A stretch of 64,000 nt of DNA from Cherax quadricarinatus (GCF_038502225.1 NC_091382.1:12509568-12573567); one strand, 5' to 3'. Shown: positions 1-10,062, numbered from the stretch's first letter. The notes: generated by a model from the letters alone, not told the origin. Program-made: numbers and translations.

Positions 1-399
1 TTCCCAGTGGCATTAAAAGAAGAAGGGAAGTAATCCCAGATAAGGACTTGCTACCTAAAGTCCTAATGGAAGGAGATTCTCCTTCCAAACATTGGTGTAC
101 ACCTTCCTCCTATCACCTCCTCCCATCTTTCATCCACCCAGAAGTCTTCAGTAAAGGTAAGTGTAATGTTATTATTATTTATTTTAAATGCATGTACTTG
201 ATTTCTGATTGTTTTCATTATGTAAATCTTTATTTAATTTGAAAAAAAAAAAAAAATTATTTTAATATTTTTGGGTGTCTGGAACGGATTAATTTTATTT
301 CCATTATTTCTTATGGGGAAAATGGTTTTGAGTTTCTTGAATTTCGACCTTCGGCGGGGTCTCTGGAACGGATTAATCACGAAATTCGGGGGTCCACTG
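1..399 (+). mobile_element. Tigger/pogo element, 3' end (5' part outside window)
   Basis: Bases 1-90 encode the Tigger transposase C-terminal tail (KRRREV, DKDL, MEGDSPSKH), whose stop codon has mutated to TGG. The 3' UTR follows with CAGTAAAGGTAAGTG. The terminal inverted repeat reads GGGGGTCCACTG and ends at 399, followed by the TA target duplication at 400-401. The element landed inside the MITE that resumes at 402, because the uninterrupted MITE at 28355-29437 carries the same TA site. Confidence 0.8.
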
Positions 400-401
400 T
401 A

Positions 402-677
402 CAACTATAAAAAACATACAACATACGATAAAACACTGCAAACTCGCTGTTTTAATCGAAAATCACGGTCTCAGTTTTTTTTCTCTCATTATACACTGTG
501 TGCTGCAGGATTTGTTTTATGTGGTGCACACATACCACATAGATGTATTCTCTCATATCTAGGCCCAAATTTACTACTCAGAGTTTATCAAAGTGAACTG
601 AGCTCATGGCACAGATCTATGATTTGGACCCTGAACGTAAAGCCGTAGATCTACGGGACGGACCCTGAAAGGGTTAA
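402..677 (-). mobile_element. piggyBac-type MITE, remaining half (disrupted by Tigger)
   Basis: It closely matches the right-hand 270 bp of the complete MITE at 28355-29437 and ends in CCCTGAAAGGG followed by TTAA (674-677). Its terminus is the reverse complement of the 5' end of the piggyBac gene copy at 46369 (CCCTTTCAGGGTCCGTCCCG). The left half lies beyond the Tigger insertion, outside the window. Confidence 0.75.
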
Positions 678-689
678 TAATAATAATAT

Positions 690-978
690 AATAGTATCTT
701 TATTTACTACATGTACATGGTATACAGGCCTAGCTGACAACAATGACATACTAATATATAGAAAGCCCCTTGTTATGCTCCGCATGTCGGGCAAATTAGG
801 TCAGTGTCCCAGGATGCGACCCACACCAGTCGACTAACACCCAGGTACCCGTTTAAGATGGGGAACATAGACAACAAGTGGAAAGAAACACGCCCAATGT
901 TTCTACTCTGGCTGGGAATCGAACCCAGGCCCTCGTGGTGTGAAGCGAGAGCGTTAGCCACCAGGCCACCAGAGCCCC
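690..978 (-). mobile_element. tRNA-derived SINE (family S1), variant tail
   Basis: On the minus strand the element starts with a tRNA-like head. It has an A-box-like GTGGCCTGGTGGC and a B box GGGTTCGATTCCC. The core follows (GTTAGTCGACTGGTGTGGG) and then a tail rich in AT ending near 690. The head and core are shared with the copy at 63591-63880, but the 3' tail is different. The anticodon position reads CAC if the usual loop is drawn, suggesting a tRNA-Val-like origin; that is tentative. Confidence 0.75.
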
Positions 979-999
979 AATGATAATAATAATGATAAT

Positions 1000-1135
1000 A
1001 ATAACAACACACAATAATAATCACTCTGAGGCACATTAAACGTCATATATTACATTAATATAGACATTCTGATTAATCCATCTATGATATTTTTTCAAAA
1101 TTATATGTAATAAACATGCTATGTAACACATAAAT
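1000..1135 (-). repeat. Interspersed repeat F, copy 1
   Basis: This AT-rich sequence is the reverse complement of 39235-39410. Shared landmarks are TGTTACATAGC(G/A)TGTTTATTA, the A-run, GATGGATTAA and the CACCTTAGAGTGATTATTATT end. No coding content is seen. The adjoining stretch 1136-1377 shows nothing I can assign. Confidence 0.55.
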
Positions 1136-1377
1136 ATGATAAATACACCCCACAGTAGAATAAATTAATATAAGTATGAGATGTTTTTCAGTCATTTTGT
1201 TGAAGTGTCGGAAAGAATAACATTTTCTCTAGTTTAACACCAAAGAAAATGTATACACAATAGTATTACTGGGGATAACTGCAGAAAATTATTCCTTTCA
1301 TATGCCTTCACTCAGAGCTTCATTCTTTCTAAAAATGGTGTGTTACATGAGAATAGGAGTGTTGCTCTTTAACTTGA

Positions 1378-1500
1378 CTCATGAAATCGTAATGACACGA
1401 TTGCGAGCAAACCTTACCATGGATGGGGTTAGAACTCGCGATCAGAATCTTAAAAGTCTTAAAACTCCAGACCATCGCGTTAGCCACTGGGCCAGCTAGC
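1378..1500 (-). mobile_element. tRNA-derived SINE (family S2), minus copy
   Basis: Read on the minus strand: CTGGCCCAGTGGCTAACGCG (A-box region), GTCTGGAGTTTTAAGACT, a degenerate B box (GAGTTCTAACCCC), then TTGCTCGCAATCGTGTCATT. A sister copy lies inverted 70 bp away at 1571-1680. Confidence 0.65.
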
Positions 1501-1570
1501 TTCATAAGATTCATCCAACTAGGTATATAAATACACCATAGGAAGGTTAGCATAAGCACCACTATGACCA

Positions 1571-1680
1571 TAAATGCCCACTGGTTAACGCGACAGTCTG
1601 GAGTTTTAAGACTCTCTGATTGTGGGTTCTAACCTCACCTGTGGTATGGTTTGTGTTGCTCTTTATTTATTCTACTGTAC
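1571..1680 (+). mobile_element. tRNA-derived SINE (family S2), plus copy
   Basis: ACTGGTTAACGCGACAGTCT, GGAGTTTTAAGACTCTCTGA and GGGTTCTAACCTC match the inverted neighbour at 1378-1500. A third, degenerate copy is at 46022-46145. The two neighbours could fold into a stem in a read-through transcript. Confidence 0.65.
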
Positions 1681-1799
1681 CAATGTGGAGACAACTTGTA
1701 CACAATGTAAGGCGTTTGCATTATGGTATAAGCTTCACAAACATGGAAATGACCATGTATCAACTGTAACCAAACGTGTTCGTCTACTTGTTTATATAC

Positions 1800-1945
1800 T
1801 CTGTGGCTTTGTCCTCTCTCATTTACTCATTCTCTCTCTCTCTTATTCATTTTTATCTTGTTTACTCACCTCTCACCCTACATTAAGACTACAAATATTT
1901 TAAGATTAGTGTACAGTATATGCATTTTATTGCTCTAGGGTGTTT
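1800..1945 (+). repeat. Interspersed repeat G, copy 1
   Basis: It contains CTCACCTCTCACCCTACATT, AAGACTACAAATATTTTAAG and ATGTATATTACGTATG. Related pieces occur at 2512-2578 and 7262-7390 (plus) and 36235-36345 (minus). The family is not recognised and has no coding potential. 1946-2057 and 1681-1799 hold nothing else I can name. Confidence 0.55.
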
Positions 1946-2057
1946 TAAATGTATATTACGTATGGGTGGGGGTGGCCATGCCTACCACACCTGACTACCA
2001 TACCTACAACACCTGACCTCTTACAATAAATACTTCACACTTTCTTCTTTCTTTCAA

Positions 2058-2510
2058 CACACCGGCCGTATCCCACCGAGGCGGGGTGGCCCAAAAGGAA
2101 AAACGAAAGTTTCTCCTTTTACATTTAGTAATATATACAGGAGAAGAGGTTACTAGCCCCTTGCTCCCGGCATTTTAGTTGCCTCTTACAACACGCATGG
2201 CTTACGGAGGAAGAATTCTGTTCCACTTCCCCATGGAGATAAGAGGAAATAAACAAGAATAAGAACTAGAAAGAAAATAGAAGAAAACCCAGAGGGGTGT
2301 GTATATATGTGCTTGTACATGTATGTGTAGTGTGACCTAAGTGTAAGTAGAAGTAGCAAGACGTACCTGAAATCTTGCATGTTCATGAGACAGAAAAAAG
2401 GACACCAGCAATCCTACCATCATGTAAAACAATTACAGGCTTTCGTTTTACACTCACTTGGCAGGACGGTAGTACCTCCCTGGGCGGTTGCTGTCTACCA
2501 ACCTACTACC
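2058..2510 (-). repeat. LINE-tail SINE-like repeat D, complete copy
   Basis: On the minus strand it begins near GGTAGACAGCAACCGCCC, continues through GTACTACCGTCCTGCC and a tract ending in CACACCCCTCTGGG, and finishes with GGGCCACCCCGCCTCGGTGG and GGCCGGTGTGTTGAAAGAAA. The final segment resembles the 3' end of the RTE-like LINEs in this window (GGGTCACCCTGCCTTGGTGG). It has no ORF of its own. It also serves as the empty-site reference for the copy split by a LINE at 36487-39233. Confidence 0.65.
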
Positions 2511-2511
2511 T

Positions 2512-2578
2512 ATAACTTCACACTTCTCACCCTAAATTAAGATTACAAATATTTTAAGGAAAGTAATGAGTGTATTGT
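2512..2578 (+). repeat. Interspersed repeat G, fragment
   Basis: TCACCCTAAATTAAGATTAC and AATATTTTAAGGAAAGTAAT match repeat G at 1870-1920 and 7300-7340. The Tigger element at 2580 is inserted at its right edge. Confidence 0.5.
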
Positions 2579-2817
2579 ACAGTGGACCCCTGCCATTTTT
2601 CGGCAAAATTTAGCTTTGCAGTTCATGATTGGACTCGTGATTCGGCGACCATCTGGTACGCGACCGCCCATCTGCGCAAACAAAGTCAGTCTCCCACACT
2701 ATTCACACTCAGTGTGCCATTGTTTACCAGCACGTGACCATCACCCCACGGGTTCATACAACACATTTCATAATAATCCATTGTTTTTTTGTGCTTGTAA
2801 CTGCTAAATAAGTCACC

Positions 2818-5662
2818 ATGGGCCAAAAAAAAGCTAGTGCAAGCCCTTTGGTAAAGAAAGTGAGGAACACGATTGAATTCAAGAAGTAAATCATTGAAAA
2901 ATATGAGAGCGGAGTGCTTGTTACAGAACTTGCCAGGATGTATGGCAAACCCCACTCAACCATCCCTTCGATCGTGGTGAAGGGAAAGGAAATAAAGTGT
3001 GCTGTTGTTGCAAAAGGGGTATTTATGCTGACAAAAAAGAGATCGCAAACCTTCAAAGAATTGGAAAGGTTATTATTGGTGTGAATTACCCAAAAACAGT
3101 TAGCAGGAGATAGTATTATGCAGCTAATAATAGTATGTGAAAAGGCAAGGCAGTTGCATGATGATCTCATAAAGAAAATGCCCGCAACGAGTGGTGATGC
3201 TTGTGATTTTAAGGCCAGCAAAGGTTGGTTTGAGAGATTTAAGAAGCATAGTGGCATACACGGTGTGGTAAGGCATGGTGAGGCTGCCAGTTCTGACAAA
3301 AAAGCAGCTGAGAAGTTTGTACAGGAGTTTAAGGAGTACATAGACACTGAAGAATTCAAGCCCCAACAAGTGTTCAATTGTGACGAAACAGGCCTCTTCT
3401 GGAAGAAAATGCCAAAGAGGACCTACATCACGCAGGAGGAAACGGCATTCCCAGGACACAAGCCTATGAAAGACAGGCTAACTCTCATGTTTTGTAGCAA
3501 TGCTAGTGGGGATTGCAAAGTGAAGCCTTTACTGGTGTATCACTCTGAAATTTCCAGTGTTCAAGAAAAACAGTGTTGCCAAGAGTAATTTGTGTGTGAT
3601 GTGGAAGGCTAACAGTAAGGCATGGGTCACAAGGGAAATTTTCCTGGACTGGTTTAACCCTTTGACTGTTTTGGTCGTATATATATATATATATACGTCT
3701 TACGAGCCAGTGTTTTGGACGTATATATACGTACTCAATAATTGTAGCGGCTTCAAATCAAGCAGGAGAACGCTAGTAGGCCCACATGTGAGAGAATGGG
3801 TCTGTGTGGTCAGTGTGCACTACATAAAATATATCCTGCAGCACGCAGTGCATAATGAGAAAAAATAAAAAAACTGACCGTTTTCTTGGATTAAAACGCC
3901 GACTTTGAGGTGTATATTCGTATAGTACTTATCACTGCATTCTCGTTTTCATGGTCTCACATGATAAAATGAAAAAACATATTACAGAAATAGAGATGAT
4001 TTTGATTAGTTTCATGATGAAAATGACCTTGAAATTGAGCTCAAAGTAGCAGAAATGTTTGATTTTTACCAATGTTCAGGAGTCAGCAAATCACACCACA
4101 CGTCCAATACACGTCAACTGGGGAGTCAAATATTCTTTCACTAGTGCACTGATATTATTTATACTATTTTTACAATAATGCAGTAGTCTGCATAACAGTA
4201 AATTTTGTATTTTTTGTATGAATAAAAAATAAAAATAGAAAGCAATAATAATATAAGAGGGGCCTAGAGACATGACTAATGAACAGAGGATATGTTATTT
4301 TAGTGCCAAGAATGTCTACATTGCTTATTATGGACCCTATTTTGATATTAGCATCTTTTTTAATTTGCATGAAATTGGCCAAATTGCCAATTTCTGACCA
4401 CTTTATTGGGTAGTTCAAATCGGTAAATGGGCAGTTTCTTGTACTCAACTGATAGAAAAAATGGAATTCTAAAGAAATAGCTATGAGTTTGGTCAACTGG
4501 TACAACAGAATTGGCCAAAAACAGGGCTCAAAGTCGGCGAAATTGCCAATGCGTATATGTCGCCGAGACCGCTAACTTTGTGGGAGTGCAATTCCGTGAG
4601 TTTTCAACCAAATTTCATACTTTTGGTGTCATTACCATTGGGAAAAGATTATCATTTCATAAGAAAAAATAATTTTTTTTTTCCAAAAATTTTGTGACAT
4701 AGAATGACAATTTCAGGAAGGGGCTTGCGACAGTCAAAGGGTTAATGAAGTGTTTGGCCCCAGTGTGAAGAAATATCTCCTGGACAATGCTCCTGCTCAT
4801 CCTACAGACTTAGAAGAGCAAATGGTGGAGGAGTTTAGTTTCATCATGGTGAAGTTCTTGCCCGCTAATACAACTCCTCTCCTCCAGCCCATGGACCAGC
4901 AGGTCATTTCAAACTTCAAAAAACTGTACATCAAAGCAGTGTTTCAAAAGTGCTTTGAAGTGACCTCAGACACTGAACTGACCCTAAGAGAGTTCTGGAA
5001 AGATCACTTCGATATCCTCACTTGCATAAACCTTATAGGTAAGGCTTGGGAGGGAGTGACTAGCAGAACTTTGAATTCTGCTTGGAGAAAATTGTGGCCA
5101 CAATGTGTACAAGAGAGGGATTTTGAAGGGTTTGGAGCTGACCCTAAGGAGCCTATGCTAGTTGTGGTAAGTACTGTGTCACTGGGGAATTTCATGGGTT
5201 GGATGTGAATTTCGAGGATGTGGAAGAGTTAGTGGAGGACCACAATGAAGAACTAACCACTGCAGAGTTGCAAGAGCTTCATCTGCAACAGCTAGAGACC
5301 ACAGCTCAGGAAATTGCTGCAGAGGAGGAGGAAGGGAGATGGAGGAAGGTGCCTTCTTCAAAGATTAAGGACATTTGTGCAAAGTAGACTGAAGTGCAAT
5401 TATTTATAGATGAACTTCACCCTGACAAAACTGTTACAGGCTATATTGGCAACATGTACAATGACAAGTGTTGTGTCCAACTTCAGACAAATCTTAAAGA
5501 AACACCAGAAACAGAGCTCTCTGGACAGATATTTTGTGTGACAGGGGTCCAGTGACTCGAGTTGTTCCTAGTGTCATTAAAAAACAAAGAAGGGAAGTAA
5601 CCCCAGATAAGGACTTGGTACCTGAAGTCTTTATGGAAGGGGATTCCCCTTCCAAACAATAG
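2818..5662 (+). pseudogene. Tigger (pogo/TIGD-like) transposase pseudogene
   Basis: Tigger transposases bind terminal repeats through paired helix-turn-helix domains and cut DNA with a DDE catalytic core. The start MGQKKASASPLVKKVRNTIE matches sister copies. The pipsqueak-type HTH spans roughly codons 10-65 and the CENP-B-type HTH (GWFERFKKHSGIHGVVRHGE) follows. The first catalytic Asp (FNCDETGLFWKK) and the third (PMDQQVISNFKKLY) are present. Stops interrupt the frame at codon 23 (KK-stop-IIEKYESG) and at LLLV-stop. A frameshift lies near 3560, and a 1.1-kb MITE splits the gene at Trp-Phe/Asn. Sequence around the second Asp is partly lost next to the MITE. The stop TAG is at 5660. Confidence 0.85.
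3654..4745 (+). mobile_element. piggyBac-type MITE (family A) inside the Tigger transposase
   Basis: It is flanked by TTAA duplications at 3654-3657 and 4742-4745, with terminal repeats CCCTTTGACTGTTTTGG and CGACAGTCAAAGGG. The 5' end (CTTACGAGCCAGTGTTTTGG, AGCGGCTTCAAATCAAGC) and the 3' end (GTGACATAGAATGACAATTT) match the piggyBac element at 53627-56760, so it can be seen as a deletion derivative with unrelated internal sequence. It has no coding capacity. It shares its interior with the copies at 10173, 13943, 28355 and 29569. Confidence 0.85.
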
Positions 5663-5750
5663 TGTACACCTTCCTCCTATCCCCTCCTCCCATCTTCCAC
5701 CCACCCAGAAGTCTTCAGTAAAGGTAAATGTAATGTTATTATTATTTTAT

Positions 5751-6505
5751 ACAGCGGACCCCCGGTTATCAGCCATAATCCGTTCCAGAAGGACAGCCGA
5801 TAACCGAAATGGCCGAAAACCGAATTAACATTTCCCATAAGAATTAACGGAAGTATAGCCGGACTTGAGTCCTGGAAATGGGAAGTACAATGCCTGCACT
5901 CTAAAGGAGGGGTTTCAGGATATTAGCAGTTTGGAGGGATATGTTGTGTATCTTTATACGTACATGTATATGCTTCTAAACTGTTGTGTTCTGAGCACCT
6001 CTGCAAAAACAGTGATTATGTGTGAGTGAGGTGAAAGTGTTGAATGATGATGAAAGTGTTTTCTTTTTGGAGATTTTCTTTCTTTTTGGGTCACCCTGCC
6101 TTGGTGAGAGACGGCCGACTTAAAAAAAAAAAAAAAAATTAATCTGTTCCAGACAAAAACATTCACAATTTTTTTTTTTTTAACAATTATGTAAGTATTA
6201 CATACCTTTATTGAAGGCTAATGCTGGCTTCTGGATGATAGGGAAGAGGAAAGAGGGAGGAGTTAGTGTTTGGAAGGGAAATCACCCTCCATAAAGACTT
6301 TAGGTAGCAAAACCTTCTCTGGGGTTACTTCCCTTCTTTGTCTTTTAATGCCACTAGGACCAGCTTGAGTCACTGGACCCCGTCTCACAAAATAACTGTC
6401 CAGAGTGCTCTGTTTCTGGCATCTCTAAGATTTCCCTGAAGTGGGACAGGGTTTTGTCACTAAACATGTTGCAGATATGGCTTGTTTCAGCTGATCCTCC
6501 AGGGC
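5751..6505 (-). mobile_element. Tigger element 3' half, inverted, with a nested LINE tail
   Basis: Terminal repeat CAGCGGACCCCCGGTTATC begins at 5751 after TA. After a LINE insertion (5866-6138) the minus strand encodes the Tigger C-terminal tail. Visible blocks are SDKTLSHFREIL, SSDSS and KRQRREVTPE; they end near 6290. The copy breaks off near 6505 within the codons for QAETSH, so the catalytic part is missing. Confidence 0.7.
5866..6138 (+). mobile_element. RTE-like LINE, 3' UTR only
   Basis: It matches the 3' ends of the LINEs at 36681 and 40607: CCGGACTTGAGTCCTGGAAA, AAGTACAATGCCTGCACTCT, GGGTCACCCTGCCTTGGTGA and a 17-A tail. It is a severely 5'-truncated insertion into the 3' UTR of the inverted Tigger. 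Confidence 0.75.
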
Positions 6506-7261
6506 TAGGGTTTGCAGGGTCTCTAGAAAACTATCTCTTTTCCTCAGTATCTCTCCAACAACTGATACCTTTCAAGGTTTGTAGGTATCTCTTGGGGGAA
6601 GAGCCTGGTTGCTGCTAAACCTTGTTAGCAGCAGAGAGGTGTACATGAACAGTCAAAAAAAACTGCTTAAGCAAGACACCAGAGATGGGAGTGGAGGATA
6701 GTTTACAAATTTCTTCTCCTCGTGCTTCCCTCCATTGTTTGAACAGAATTCCCACTCGGGTATCCAAGCTCTTCCCAGCACTCCTACACCAGGAGGTCAA
6801 CTCACCTCTACAAACCTTATTTCTACTCAGACTAATTATTACACTGATTACTAATGTTAGAAAAAACAATCAGATTAAAAAGAATAAACTTCATACCCTA
6901 TATTACAGATAAACAAGAATTCTCGTGAAAACATATTGGAACCATCAATAATAGAAAATCGACCTGCAAGAATGGCCAGAATTCAAATACCTTTCTTTAG
7001 TTGACTTACAGCTTCCACAGTAATAATTTTTTTTTGCAAATCAACTACAGATGACCTGTTTATGTATCAATAATAATCTGACTATGTTTGCCGTTGCAGA
7101 GAGGAAAAGGGTGGAAATGATTTACAGTATAGTTTACACAAATAGTAATAAGCACACTATTATCAATAATAACAATGAAAATTTCTGAAGCTCATCACCA
7201 AAAATTTATACACCACATGTGACCAATTTAAGCACGGGGGAGGTTTACTTTATTACACTAT
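6506..7261. other. Unassigned intergenic/intronic sequence
   Basis: There is no terminal repeat, tRNA-like box or family match. A minus-strand open stretch at 6615-6869 shows no recognisable domain, and no Trmt13 exon motif was found here. Confidence 0.4.
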
Positions 7262-7390
7262 ACCTACCACACCTGACCTCTTATAATAAATACTACTTGC
7301 CTCTCACTTTACATTAAAACTACAAATATTTTGAGGTAAGTAATGAGTGTATTGTGTGTGTATTTTACTTTTTATTGCTTTTTAAATGCC
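7262..7390 (+). repeat. Interspersed repeat G, copy
   Basis: It contains TACCACACCTGACCTCTTA, TTACATTAAAACTACAAATA and TGAGGTAAGTAATGAGTGTA, as in the copies at 1800-1945 and 2512-2578. Confidence 0.5.
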
Positions 7391-7464
7391 TAGTTCTATT
7401 GCTAACTTGATACATGTTAGTGTAAACTTGTTATCTGGCATTTATATGCATTTATAAGTGGAAA

Positions 7465-7639
7465 TGGTTTAGAAAGACATGTAAGCAACACTATGACATA
7501 TTTATTAGAAAACGTTTCGGTCCTGGGACCTTGAGAAGTGATCAAGGTCCTGGGACCTTGAGAAGTGATCAAGGTCCCAGGACCGAAACGTTTTCTAATA
7601 AATATGTCATAGTGTTTGCTTACGTGTCTTTCTAAACCA
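7465..7639. repeat. Long inverted repeat (fold-back) with GAAACG motif
   Basis: Arms 7465-7532 and 7571-7639 are nearly perfect reverse complements. They run from TGGTTTAGAAAGACATGTAA to CGGTCCTGGGACCTT, around a 38-nt centre that repeats GAGAAGTGATCAAGG. Each arm carries GGTCCCAGGACCGAAACGTT, a small hairpin followed by GAAACG, which recurs in other repeats here (39690, 40441). Confidence 0.8.
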
Positions 7640-7813
7640 ACTTGTCGGTATTTATTACCAAGGTTTATACCATAAGTGGAAATAATAGCGTTCTGTTTTC
7701 TGGTGATAAACTGGAACCTAACCTAGCATACAAGTGGGGTCTTACTGTAATTTTATAGCATAGGACTGAAGATAAACTTTAATAGTATGCATTAAGATAT
7801 CATGTTATATATA

Positions 7814-8016
7814 CAGTGGACCCCCGCATAACGATATTATTTCAATCCAGAAGTCTGTTTGGGTGCCGTTATAGACCGAATTTGTTCCCATAAGAGATAA
7901 TGTGAATTAGATTAGTCCGTTTCAGACCCCCAAAAATACACCTACAAAAGCACTTATAAAAATACACTTACATAACTGGTCGAGTTGGGAGCTGATTGTT
8001 ATGCGGGGGTCCACTG
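7814..8016. mobile_element. 203-bp Tigger-type MITE (family M1), copy 1
   Basis: CAGTGGACCCCCGCATAACG at the left is answered by TATGCGGGGGTCCACTG at the right, with TA duplications outside. It has the same length as the copies at 27073-27275 and 54731-54933 and no coding content. Confidence 0.85.
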
Positions 8017-8540
8017 TACTTTAGGTTTTTAACATCTATTGTTCTATTGTTGTTATGGCATCTGCTAAACAAACCAAGCACGAGTTACTTTGGCTGCCGA
8101 TTCTCCTTAATTAAACCACAACATGTTTTTACTAATTTTTAGAGGCATTCATATATACTTTCCTTAATCACATAAACTCATGTATAATACTTTTGCAATT
8201 TCCATCTTTTTTGGATAAATGTAATTAAGTAATGCAATGTCAAGCAAAACATTTTTAATTTGGGCAATCACTTTTAGACTTCTGGAACATCATTCTGATA
8301 CTTATCTCAATTTCTCATAAAAATTTCCTGAAAATCTGAAAACTAGATAAATGTACTGGTCATGAACGATATTTACGGTATTACGCTAATTGTGGTAGCA
8401 GAGTTGTGTCATCATAGTAATGGTAGCAGAGTTGTGTCATCATAGTAACCGATGAGGGATCTTGCACTATAGTACTATGTAATAATACTCCTAGACTTAT
8501 ACTGGAGAGGGCAAGATAAAACCTTATAAATATCTCTTAC

Positions 8541-8665
8541 CAGTGGCTCCTCCACACAGATGCTTGCCAACACCAACAATACGATCACAAGTGTCAAGTC
8601 CTGGGATGCCTTCCATCTTGAGATGCTGAATGTCTACACGTAAACGATGTATTAACAGCTTCGAA
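8541..8665 (-). CDS. Trmt13: Internal exon of TRM13-family tRNA 2'-O-methyltransferase
   Basis: TRM13 enzymes use S-adenosylmethionine to 2'-O-methylate position 4 in the acceptor stem of certain tRNAs. Read on the minus strand, this 125-nt exon has a polypyrimidine/AG acceptor (TTTACTGACAG) and a GTAAGAG donor. It encodes 41 full codons, including RVDIQHL, then GVGKHLCGGAT. The DIQHL and GKHLCG-AT blocks are hallmarks of the family (human: QIDIQHL and GIGKHLCGMATD). One base at the 5' end completes a codon begun in the exon at 42218-42329, and the final G would start the expected Asp codon. No frame disruption is seen, unlike every transposon gene here. The next downstream exon (at lower coordinates) was not recognised. 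Confidence 0.88.
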
Positions 8666-8766
8666 CTGTCAGTAAAATAATGAACACAATTTATATTGAA
8701 ATGTTTTGTATGAAGACATGTATAGACATGATATACAGGTTCAACTGAAACAATGACACTAGAGTA

Positions 8767-10062
8767 CAGTGGACCCTCGACTAACGCTATTAATCCGTTC
8801 CTGAGAGCTCATCGTTAGTCAAAATAATCGTTAGTCAAGTTAATTTTCCCCATAAGAAATAATGGAAATCAAATTAATCCGTGCAAGACACCCAAAAGTA
8901 TTGAAAATTTTTTTTTTTAACACATGAAATATTAATTTTAATACACACAAACTGAAGAAGACATGCACAGTTACATGACACTTACCTTTATTGAAGATCT
9001 GGTGATGATTGATGGGAATGGGAAGAGGGGAGTGTGTTGATGGTCTTAGTGTTTAGAAGGGGAATCCCCTTCCATTAGGACTTGAGGTAGAAAGTCCTTT
9101 TTCGGGGTTACTTCCCTTCTTCTTTTAATGCCACTAGGACCAGCTTGAGAGTCACTGGACCTCTGTCGCACAACATATCTGCCCATAGAGGCCTGTACTT
9201 CCCGTTCCTTTATGACATTCCTAAAGTGTTTCACAACATTGTCAGTGTCACCATTAAACACTTGTTCAGGTTTCAGTCCTTCACTGTCTATGTACTCCTT
9301 GAATTCCTGCACATATTTTTCAGCTGCTTTTTGGTCCAAACTGGCAGCCTCACCATGCCTTATCACACTATATATGCCACTACGATTCTTAAATCTCTCA
9401 AACCAACCTTTGCTGGCCTTAAATTCACTCACATCACCACTAGTTGCAGGCATTTTTCTAATTAAATCGTCATGCAACTTCCTAGCCTTTTCACATATGA
9501 TCGCTTGAGAGATGCTATCTCCTGCTATCTGTTTTTTGTTTATCCATACCAATAACAGTCTCTCAACATCTTCTATCACTTGCAATCTCAGTTTCGAAAA
9601 CATAGTTGCACCTTTGGCAAGAACAGCTTCCTTGATTGCCGTTTTCTTGGCCACAATAGTAGCGATGGTTGATTGGGATTTTGTGTACAGCCTGGCCAGC
9701 TCGGAGACATGCACTCCACTTTCATACTTAGCAATGATCTCTTTCTTCATATCCATTGTAATTCTCACCCTTTTTGCTGTAGGGTTGGCACTAGAAGCTT
9801 TCTTGGGGCCCATGGTGACTTATTTTGCAGGTGCAATCACTAAAAAGGCTGTGATAATATGAAATGTTCCGATTGTATGCTTGGAAGCGACCGCGGTGGC
9901 TGGCTGGCTTGTAAACACTGACCAGAAGTGGACGCGTCTCAGACGGAAGGAATAGTGTTGGTCGAGTTTTTTAGCGCTAATCGACGCAAAATTTTTGCGA
10001 TAAAATGTATCGCTAGTCAGATTTATCGTTAATCGATGCCATCGCTGGTCGAGGGTCCACTG
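8767..10062 (-). mobile_element. Internally deleted Tigger element
   Basis: Terminal repeats CAGTGGACCCTCGACTAACG and GGTCGAGGGTCCACTG are flanked by TA at 8765-8766 and 10063-10064. At 1,296 bp it is about half the size of the complete copy at 30591-32922 (2,332 bp). The missing part is the catalytic core, while the remaining ORF stays open. Confidence 0.88.
9046..9813 (-). CDS. DNA-binding-only Tigger transposase derivative, intact ORF
   Basis: This 255-codon frame has no stop or frameshift. It starts MGPKKASSANPTAKRVRITM and keeps the pipsqueak-type HTH (about residues 15-70, KKEIIAKYESGVHVSELARL) and the CENP-B-type HTH (about 75-150, GWFERFKNRSGIYSVIRHGE). At EQVFNG it jumps to DTDNVVKHFRNVIKE and the C-terminal tail (MGRYVVRQRSSDSQAGPSG, MEGDSPSKH). 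The whole DDE core, with its CDET, MDNAP and PMDQ motifs, is deleted, yet the reading frame is kept. Such a protein could bind Tigger ends without cutting and act as a repressor; that function is inference. It lies in sense orientation inside the Trmt13 intron. Confidence 0.75.
   Translation of the reverse strand: MGPKKASSANPTAKRVRITMDMKKEIIAKYESGVHVSELARLYTKSQSTIATIVAKKTAIKEAVLAKGATMFSKLRLQVIEDVERLLLVWINKKQIAGDSISQAIICEKARKLHDDLIRKMPATSGDVSEFKASKGWFERFKNRSGIYSVIRHGEAASLDQKAAEKYVQEFKEYIDSEGLKPEQVFNGDTDNVVKHFRNVIKEREVQASMGRYVVRQRSSDSQAGPSGIKRRREVTPKKDFLPQVLMEGDSPSKH

Larger units (their letters stand above)
2580..5748 (+). mobile_element. Tigger element with a nested piggyBac-type MITE
   Basis: The 5' terminal repeat CAGTGGACCCCTGCC begins after a TA at 2578-2579. 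The element carries one transposase pseudogene interrupted by a MITE (3654-4745). In its 3' UTR a second Tigger end (5751) is inserted in opposite orientation, so its own 3' terminal repeat is not visible. Confidence 0.8.

Noticed and set aside
6615..6869. 85-codon minus-strand frame near the Trmt13 exon
   Set aside because: No match to TRM13 motifs (such as CCHHRCDW) and no convincing splice sites tied to it.
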